From Pseudomonas sp. dw_358 (GTDB taxonomy: Bacteria; Pseudomonadota; Gammaproteobacteria; Pseudomonadales; Pseudomonadaceae), in assembly GCF_018449655.1 (NCBI RefSeq), contig NZ_JAAVUX010000009.1, positions 149,371-213,370 of the forward strand: a stretch of DNA of 64,000 nt, given 5' to 3'. The notes below the pieces were generated by a model that worked only from the letters and a program-made list of their open reading frames with translations, made no database searches and had not been told where the DNA came from. The first letter of the stretch is position 1, and every line of letters starts with the position of its first letter. Shown here piece by piece: positions 58,159 through 64,000 of this stretch. The translations under genes were made by a program, and so were the position numbers.

Positions 58159-58926
58159 TCACTCTTCTCGATGCTTCCAGCGCGGCATCAATCGGCGCAT
58201 GGCTCGCCATAGGCTGGCCTTGCGCTGGGGCTCGTCCATCAACAGTTCCAGGCTCGGCAGCGCCCAGGCATTGCCCAGGCTCTCGACCTGCAGCTCGCAG
58301 TCATAATCCTCGGCATTGCCCTCACCGGCAAAGCGTACGGCAGGCAGCCCCACCAGCCACAGACACAGGCACGGCGCCAGTTCCAGCTGGGCCTGAACGA
58401 AGCCTTGAACGAAATCCCGAGCGGCGTCCGGGCCCTGGTCCAGATTGCCGCGTTGCAGCAATGGCCAGCGCACCGGCTCACCGATGATCTGGGGGCTGTC
58501 GGGCAGGCCGGCGGCGCGCAGCAGGTCCTTGAGCAACAAGTAGCTGGGGTCGCGGCTCTGGAACGGCTGGCCGGTAGGCAGTTCGGCCAGGATCAGGCAG
58601 ACCCCGGCACGCAGCAGCTGCAGGGCAAAGCGCGGCGCGGGAACGGCCGGGGCCTTTTCCACCACAATGGCTCCGACCACCGGCTCGGCGACCGACTTGG
58701 GCGTGGGGCGCGGCACCTCGATCCTGGACCGCTCCACGGTGCGAGCAGTGCCCGGCGCAGGTACCGCAGGCAGGGCAGGCGCGCTCGGCAACGCCGTCTC
58801 GGGTTGCACGAGCGGCTCGAGCAACCAGGCGCGGGACGGGGCCGCAAATGGCAATTCGGTGCGTGGCAACCAGGGCACCACTTGCATGGCATCCAGGTAG
58901 GCGCGTCGGCGGGGCTCGTTCAGCAA
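58159..58926 (-). CDS. Uncharacterised Pseudomonas protein upstream of rimI
   Basis: About 255 residues from a TTG at 58926 (LNEPRRRAYLDAMQVVPWLP). The N-terminal third is Pro/Ala-rich (PETALPSAPALPAVPAPGTA), the rest is folded-looking (CLILAELPTGQPFQSRDPSY; LLLKDLLRAAGLPDSPQIIG; CELQVESLGNAWALPSLELL). Similar ORFs sit next to rimI in other pseudomonads, sometimes called TonB-like without convincing motif. ATG at 58887 is an alternative. The open frame to 59136 crosses the mks promoter region and is unlikely coding. Confidence 0.65.
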   Translation of the reverse strand: MLNEPRRRAYLDAMQVVPWLPRTELPFAAPSRAWLLEPLVQPETALPSAPALPAVPAPGTARTVERSRIEVPRPTPKSVAEPVVGAIVVEKAPAVPAPRFALQLLRAGVCLILAELPTGQPFQSRDPSYLLLKDLLRAAGLPDSPQIIGEPVRWPLLQRGNLDQGPDAARDFVQGFVQAQLELAPCLCLWLVGLPAVRFAGEGNAEDYDCELQVESLGNAWALPSLELLMDEPQRKASLWRAMRRLMPRWKHREE

Positions 58927-59094
58927 GGGGCGGCCATCTGTGGGGGTGGGGAAAGGCGCAATTCTACCGCTGTTCTTGCGCCTGCGCCGCCCCTGATCGC
59001 GACAAAAGCACAGACGCGCGATGACAGGGCCGATAGGGCAGCGAATGATGCAGTACAATCGGCGCTTTTCCTTGGCAATCAAGTCGGCCATCCA

Positions 59095-60384
59095 ATGATC
59101 GAACCCAAGCGCGTGTTGCGCGCCCTCGCCGAACACTGGGCATTACTCGAACCGCTGTGCGAGCACTTCGACCAAGGCACGCTGAGCCTTGGCGAGCTGC
59201 GCTTGCAACTGGCAGCCCGACAAGCGGACAGCACGCCGCAGGACATCACCCACCTGCTGGACGTGTGGATTCGCCTGGACATCCTCGTGCCCGTGGCCAA
59301 AAGCCCGAACCGCTTCGAGTTCAACGCCCAGATCCATGATTTTCTCGCCTACCTGCGCCGCGAACACCGTCTCGGTCTGTGCCTGGAGATCGAAGCCTAC
59401 CTGCGGCACCTGGAGCGTCTGGCCGGGCATATTCAGGAAGCCTTCGATATCCGCGACGGCGCTGATCTGGCGCGGCAACTGCGGCTGCTGGACATACGCG
59501 TACGCGATGTCCTGAAAAAGCTCGCCAATGACGAGCAGGCCTTGCAAGGCGTAGCCGAACGGGCCAAGACCAGCGACCGGCAGATCCCCTTGCGCCAGCG
59601 CTATGCCGAGGTGCTGGCCACCTGGGATGAGTACGTCGAGCCGATGATCCAGCTGGTCAACGCCGACGGCGCGTTCGAACAGGGCGTGCGCAAGGTCGAA
59701 GTGGTGCTGCTGCGCCTGCTGAGCGAGCAACAGCGGCTCGGCCACCTGGTGGATGACGACATGCTGCTGCGCACCCATGCGCGCATCCTCGAAATGCAGA
59801 CCAGCGCGCAATTGACCCTGCGACATGCCCGCGAACTGCTGTTGCCCTTGCGCGAAGAAGCGCGGCGCCACAACGCCGTGACCCGCGGCGCCGCTCTGGC
59901 CTTGTCGGCCATCCGGCGCAAGGGTCTGGATGCCGTCCCCCATGCCGCTCTGCCCTTGTTTACCCGACCGCAAAGCACTTTTCTGGGCAGTGCCAGTCAG
60001 GTGGAAGCCTATGTCTACGCGCTGGCCCGCTTCGAATCGCGGCCGGCGCAGTTTCCAAAGTCGCACAAGCAGCAACGCAGCGAACCAGGCCGTGCGCCAC
60101 GCACGGTCAAGGAAATGCTCGAGCGTTGCGAGGACGCCCTGCCTCTGCCCGACCTGATGGTCTGGCTACTGGAGCAGGAACCCGACGGCGCCACCGACGA
60201 ATTGCTCTACTGGTTCTCGCGCCTGTCCCGGGACAAGCGCTTTGCCCGCGAGCGTCTGGAACGCCGCGACTATCACACCCGCGAGCATCAGGTCAGCCTG
60301 CGCTCCTTCGCCCTGCTTTCCGGTGCTGCCGAGGCCATCGCCCCGGACCTGGAACCCTCTGCGAGCACGTCCCATGCATCTTGA
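59095..60384 (+). CDS. mksF: MksF, kleisin subunit of the MksBEF condensin
   Basis: 429 residues, helical throughout, starting MIEPKRVLRALAEHWALLEP after CGGCCATCCA. It has the MukF/MksF organisation: N-terminal winged-helix dimerisation part (LSLGELRLQLAARQADSTPQ), central coiled region with LRQRYAEVLATWDEYVEPM and a C-terminal winged part (RTVKEMLERCEDALPLPDLM, LYWFSRLSRDKRFARERLER). It bridges the heads of the SMC-like MksB. Its stop overlaps the mksE start region by 11 bp. Chromosome organisation in Pseudomonas uses this complex beside Smc-ScpAB. Confidence 0.87.
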   Translation: MIEPKRVLRALAEHWALLEPLCEHFDQGTLSLGELRLQLAARQADSTPQDITHLLDVWIRLDILVPVAKSPNRFEFNAQIHDFLAYLRREHRLGLCLEIEAYLRHLERLAGHIQEAFDIRDGADLARQLRLLDIRVRDVLKKLANDEQALQGVAERAKTSDRQIPLRQRYAEVLATWDEYVEPMIQLVNADGAFEQGVRKVEVVLLRLLSEQQRLGHLVDDDMLLRTHARILEMQTSAQLTLRHARELLLPLREEARRHNAVTRGAALALSAIRRKGLDAVPHAALPLFTRPQSTFLGSASQVEAYVYALARFESRPAQFPKSHKQQRSEPGRAPRTVKEMLERCEDALPLPDLMVWLLEQEPDGATDELLYWFSRLSRDKRFARERLERRDYHTREHQVSLRSFALLSGAAEAIAPDLEPSASTSHAS

Positions 60385-61075
60385 TCTATCCGAACTGTCG
60401 CAACTGGCGCCGATCTTTCGCGAGTTGTTCAAAGGTTTCCACATCAGCCGCCGTGACCCTGAGTTGTATGCGCAGCTGTCCAACTTCCAGGACACCTATC
60501 GCGGCCTGTTCAAGGCCCTGGGCTTCGAGCTGGTGTGCGATACCCGTGGCTTCTATTACTTCGTCCCCGAGCTGGCGGCCGCGCAGGTCAACAAGACCGC
60601 TCAGCGCCTGTCGCTGTTCACCTTCATCCTGGTCGAGCACCTTGCCGATCAGGGCCGTGACCCGATCGCCGTGCTGGATGGTGGCAGTCTGGGCCGCGAC
60701 GAGCTGCCGTCACTGCTGGACAAGTACAAGGACCTGTTTCTGCAGGCTGAAGTACAGACCCAGGACGAGCTAGAGGAGAAAATTCTGCGCCGTATGACCC
60801 AGCTGGGTTTTGCCGGAGAAGAAAACGGTATTTATCGCTTCCTGCCGCCCATGCACCGCTTCCTCGATGTTTGCCTCTCGGTACAACAGGACCGCGACCT
60901 GGCGGCCAGCCTGCACAGTGCCTTGCCGTTGCCGACGCCCGTACTGATCGACGAAGACAGCGACGACAAGCTGCTGCAGACCGATGATCCACTGGATCTG
61001 ACGCCCTTTGAAGAATCCGAAGCAGAGGCCTTGGCCCGCGCCATTGCCGCCGAACAGCAGGAAATCGACGCATGA
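60374..61075 (+). CDS. mksE: MksE subunit of the MksBEF condensin
   Basis: 233 residues, MukE-like: LAPIFRELFKGFHISRRDPE, GLFKALGFELVCDTRGFYYF and ILRRMTQLGFAGEENGIYRF are the two winged-helix regions, followed by an acidic tail (DEDSDDKLLQTDDPLDLTPF). It binds MksF and modulates DNA binding. ATG at 60374 lies inside the mksF end; the stop overlaps mksB by ATGA. Confidence 0.87.
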   Translation: MHLDLSELSQLAPIFRELFKGFHISRRDPELYAQLSNFQDTYRGLFKALGFELVCDTRGFYYFVPELAAAQVNKTAQRLSLFTFILVEHLADQGRDPIAVLDGGSLGRDELPSLLDKYKDLFLQAEVQTQDELEEKILRRMTQLGFAGEENGIYRFLPPMHRFLDVCLSVQQDRDLAASLHSALPLPTPVLIDEDSDDKLLQTDDPLDLTPFEESEAEALARAIAAEQQEIDA

Positions 61076-63900
61076 GCCAGGAACGCTACGGTATTCGTCG
61101 CTTCGCCCTGTTGAACACCGCAGGTTACAGCCTCGGCCTGTTTCCGTTGGAGCATCCGTTGTCGGTGTACGGCGCCAACAACCTGGGCAAGAGTGCCTCG
61201 ATCAACGCGCTGCAGTTTCCGATCCTGGCCCGCATGTCCGACATGAGCTTCGGCAAGTACAGCCTGGAGCAGTCGCGGCGCTTCTATTTTGCCAGCGATA
61301 CCAGCTACATCCTCTGCGAAGTGTCGCTGCCCCATGGTCGTCATGTGATCGGCGTGGTCGGTCGCGGCCCGGGCGGTGGTTTCGGCCACCAGTTCTTCGC
61401 CTATGCCGGCGACCTGGATCTGGCCCACTACCAGAAGGAGGGTACCTGTCTGCGACAGAAGGAGCTGTTCAGCAACCTGGAGCGCAACGGCCTCAAGGCC
61501 TACGAACTCAAGCCTGATGAACTGCGGCGTCTGCTGGTGGGCGGGCACACGTCCATTCCGCTGGACCTGACACTGATCCCGCTGCGGTCCACGAGCGAAC
61601 AGAGCCTGAAAACATTCCGTGCCTTGTTCATCAATTTGTTGCACATGCGCGAGATCACGGCGGCCAAGCTCAAGCAACTGTTTCTCGACGCCTTTGAACA
61701 TAGCCTGCGCTCGGGCAGCGTCGATTACATTGCCGCCTGCGAGGAAGCCTTCCGTGACGTGCGGCGCATGGAGCAGGACTATAACTCGCTGGTGGCCGCC
61801 GGGCCTCTGGTGGAGGCACTGGCCAATGGCGTAAAAACCCGCGATATCCTGCGGGGGAAGTTGCATCGCCTGTCGCCATTGCTCGACTCGCTGTTGGGCA
61901 CTTGGCAGGACTACGCCGGGGCGCGTCGGGAAGAGCTGGTTATCCAGGCCGAGCATTACCGAGGCGAACAGGATTCGCTGCAAAACGACCAGCGCGGCGG
62001 CACGCAGGAGTTGATGCGACTGGAGCGGGAAATTTCCGGTATCCAGCGCTGGCTGGGCGAGTTGTCAGTACTCAAGCACCGCTTTGCGCTAGTGACCGAC
62101 GTCAAGGTACTGGAGCAGCAGTTGCTGGCGGCAAAAGATGCTCACGATGAACTGGCCGGTGCCCTGGCACAGTCGCGCCAGTTCAGCGCCGAGGATCTTG
62201 ACGAGCGCCTGCGGGATCTGGAGAAGCGCGTGAAGACGGTGCGTCAGCAGCTCGACCATGCCGACAACAACAGTTATGCGCGATTGCGTGAGGAGTTCTC
62301 GCAGCCAGACGTCGAGCGCCTGATGCGCCTGTTCAACAGTGCGCTGTTCAGCTTGCCGCTGGGCGAGAACGGCATCGCGCTGGACGATGGCGATGCCTGG
62401 GTCAAATCTCTGGAAGCGATCCTCGATGGCTTCAAGGGCGAGCGTTTCGAAGTCCCCGGCCTGTCCATTGACTTGTCCCATATCGAGCCACCGGCCCTGC
62501 AGGCGCTGGCCGACCGGGCGGCATTGCGTGATCAGAAAGAGCGTCTGGAGAAAGAGCTCAAGCAGCTCAAGACCCAGCAGGCCGTAGCCGCCGACCGTGC
62601 GGCCAGCAAGCACCAGAGCGAAGCGTTGTACCAGCAGGTGCTGGATGCGCAGAAGGCGCTGGAAGACTTCCGTCGCTGCCAGACCTTGGGTGCCGAGGAA
62701 GAGGACAAGCTGGAGCAGTTGGCCCAGATGGAAGCGGCACAGGATGAGCTCAAACGCTCCAGTGACGCCTTCACCGAGCGGGTCCAGCAACTGTCGGCCA
62801 AGCTACAATTAGTGGGCCGTCAGCTCTCGGACCTCGAAGCCAAACAGCGCACCCTCGATGACGCCCTGCGCCGTCGGCAACTGCTGCCGGCTGATCTGGG
62901 CTTCGGTACGCCATTCATGGACCCGGTCGACGACTCGATGGACAACTTGCTGCCGTTGCTCAACGATTACCAGGACAGCTGGCAGGGCCTGTTGCGCGCC
63001 GACGGTCAGATCGAGGCGCTGTATGCTCAGGTGCGCCTCAAGGGTGTGGCCAAGTTCGACAGTGAGGACGATATGGAGCGGCGTTTGCAATTGCTGATCA
63101 ACGCCTATGCGCACCGTACCGACGAGGCACTGACTCTGGGCAAGGCACGCCGCGCGGCGGTGACCGACATTGCGCGAACCTTGCGCAACATCCGCAGCGA
63201 CTATGACAGCCTCGAGCATCAACTGGCGTTGTTCAACCGCGAGATCAACAAGCGTCAGGTCTCAAACTTGCAGAGCTTTCGCATTGTGCTGGCGCCGAAC
63301 AAGGAGGCGCTCAAGCACATCGATCAGATCATCCACAGCGCCGGGCAATACGAGGAGGGTGAGACCCTTTCGGTGTTTGACCTGAGTCAGAGTGCTGATC
63401 AGGATAATCGCAACGAAGAAGCGAAAGAGTATCTCGCACGCCTGGTGGCCGCCAACCACAACCAGTTGGGGCTCAAGGATCTCTTCGAGCTGGCCTTCGA
63501 GATCACCAAGGTCAACGGGCAGCCGGTGATTCACACCGATATCGACGGGGCGGCCTCCAACGGTACGACCATGACCATCAAGGCACTGACCAACATGTAC
63601 CTGTTGCTGCACTTGATGGACCGTGACCTGGCCGGGCGTATTCGCTTGCCTTACTACCTGGACGAAGCGGCCGACATCGACGAGCGCAATCAGGCAGCAT
63701 TGCTTGAAACCAGCTTGCAACTGGGCTTTGTGCCGATTCTGGCGAGTGTGAAGCCGCAGGTGTCGGCACGGGTAGCTATCGACCTGGAAGGTGGTAGCGG
63801 GCCTGAAGGGATCTATATCGATGAGGCGGACTGGAAGATCATCCGTCGGCATGACGAGATGACCCAGGCAGTCGAGAAGCTGGAAGCTGAGGTAAGCTGA
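61072..63900 (+). CDS. mksB: MksB, SMC-like ATPase of the MksBEF condensin
   Basis: 942 residues. Walker A is GANNLGKSASINALQFP near residue 30; central coiled coils (residues about 280-700, rich in Leu/Glu/Arg/Gln) surround a hinge-like segment; the signature/Walker B end includes YLDEAADIDERNQAALLETS and VDIDGA-type motifs before it. It is shorter than MukB. ATGA overlap with mksE indicates coupled translation of mksFEB. A strong terminator follows directly, with no mksG (nuclease) gene, so this is the chromosome-organising form and not the plasmid-restricting Wadjet form, as far as the window shows. Confidence 0.9.
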   Translation: MSQERYGIRRFALLNTAGYSLGLFPLEHPLSVYGANNLGKSASINALQFPILARMSDMSFGKYSLEQSRRFYFASDTSYILCEVSLPHGRHVIGVVGRGPGGGFGHQFFAYAGDLDLAHYQKEGTCLRQKELFSNLERNGLKAYELKPDELRRLLVGGHTSIPLDLTLIPLRSTSEQSLKTFRALFINLLHMREITAAKLKQLFLDAFEHSLRSGSVDYIAACEEAFRDVRRMEQDYNSLVAAGPLVEALANGVKTRDILRGKLHRLSPLLDSLLGTWQDYAGARREELVIQAEHYRGEQDSLQNDQRGGTQELMRLEREISGIQRWLGELSVLKHRFALVTDVKVLEQQLLAAKDAHDELAGALAQSRQFSAEDLDERLRDLEKRVKTVRQQLDHADNNSYARLREEFSQPDVERLMRLFNSALFSLPLGENGIALDDGDAWVKSLEAILDGFKGERFEVPGLSIDLSHIEPPALQALADRAALRDQKERLEKELKQLKTQQAVAADRAASKHQSEALYQQVLDAQKALEDFRRCQTLGAEEEDKLEQLAQMEAAQDELKRSSDAFTERVQQLSAKLQLVGRQLSDLEAKQRTLDDALRRRQLLPADLGFGTPFMDPVDDSMDNLLPLLNDYQDSWQGLLRADGQIEALYAQVRLKGVAKFDSEDDMERRLQLLINAYAHRTDEALTLGKARRAAVTDIARTLRNIRSDYDSLEHQLALFNREINKRQVSNLQSFRIVLAPNKEALKHIDQIIHSAGQYEEGETLSVFDLSQSADQDNRNEEAKEYLARLVAANHNQLGLKDLFELAFEITKVNGQPVIHTDIDGAASNGTTMTIKALTNMYLLLHLMDRDLAGRIRLPYYLDEAADIDERNQAALLETSLQLGFVPILASVKPQVSARVAIDLEGGSGPEGIYIDEADWKIIRRHDEMTQAVEKLEAEVS

Positions 63901-63912
63901 TAGTGACGTGCG

Positions 63913-63944
63913 AAAAAGCCGCGACTGGATCGCGGCTTTTTTTT
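63913..63944 (+). terminator. Rho-independent terminator of the mksFEB operon
   Basis: AAAAAGCCGCGA / TCGCGGCTTTTT hairpin (12 bp, 5-nt loop) followed by a run of eight T residues, 12 bases past the mksB stop. It marks the end of the operon. Confidence 0.92.
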
Positions 63945-64000
63945 GCGCTGGGCATGTCAGAAATTCGTGGCGGTAAAATGCTGGAGATTTTATTTGCGCC

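Noticed and set aside
58927..59094. Coding extension of the rimI-upstream gene to 59136
   Set aside because: The stretch is basic and Arg-rich without family resemblance, and would overlap the mksF start; a TTG at 58926 is a better start.

Overview
The window looks like a chromosomal segment of a Pseudomonas of the fluorescens/putida type. It is GC-rich, and its gene neighbourhoods are typical of that genus: roxSR, a dppA/opdP/dppBCDF peptide-uptake cluster, the edd-glk-gltR-gltS glucose operon divergent from gapA, a haem-uptake/haem oxygenase cluster, and an mksFEB condensin operon. The species cannot be fixed from the sequence alone.

Left backbone (1-36.3 kb). A minus-strand group carries a GntR-type regulator, an AEC transporter and a truncated APC amino-acid permease. 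It is followed by an SbmA/YddA-like ABC exporter and the RoxSR redox two-component system. Then come a SIMPL-domain protein and the peptide-uptake cluster: three paralogous DppA binding proteins, the OpdP porin and one DppBCDF transporter, with hairpins between several genes. A lone polyamine-type binding protein follows. The Entner-Doudoroff/glucose block comes next, with two HexR-type boxes (TTGT-N7-ACAA) between edd and gapA. Next are an ECF sigma factor, a haem/haemoglobin TonB receptor, a haem oxygenase and a DUF454 protein. A sigma54 activator with ACT and PAS-like domains, a WbuC cupin, a CurA-like reductase, an Fsr-like MFS exporter and an AzgA-like purine permease lead up to an elongator tRNA-Met gene.

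Integrated element (about 36.4-50.35 kb). A P4-like integrative or satellite element sits in the 3' end of tRNA-Met, bounded by a perfect 45-bp direct repeat. Left to right it has: a P4-type integrase, an unrecognised AT-richer cargo gene, AlpA, a KilA-N protein, a C4/CI-type antisense-RNA immunity locus, a long chain of overlapping small genes ending in a Toprim primase and a DUF927 helicase, an iteron array built on GTGGGAACA, a baseplate-hub-like gene, an HGGxSTG protein, a 440-bp non-coding tract of drifting 12-14-bp repeats, a lipoprotein, and small minus-strand genes at the right end. The immunity RNA can be folded by hand: a 16-bp closing stem, a UUCG hairpin, and an exposed segment complementary to two flanking targets, one of which covers a ribosome-binding site. 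This RNA probably controls the replication operon downstream.

Right backbone (50.35-64 kb). Genes here encode an exported aldose 1-epimerase, a TIGR02466-type oxygenase, a Tat-exported AcpA-like phosphatase, a TerC-family membrane protein, a D-2-hydroxyacid dehydrogenase, Cu/Zn superoxide dismutase, beta-carbonic anhydrase, an acidic disordered protein, RimI, an uncharacterised proline-rich protein, and the MksFEB condensin operon, which closes with a strong terminator.
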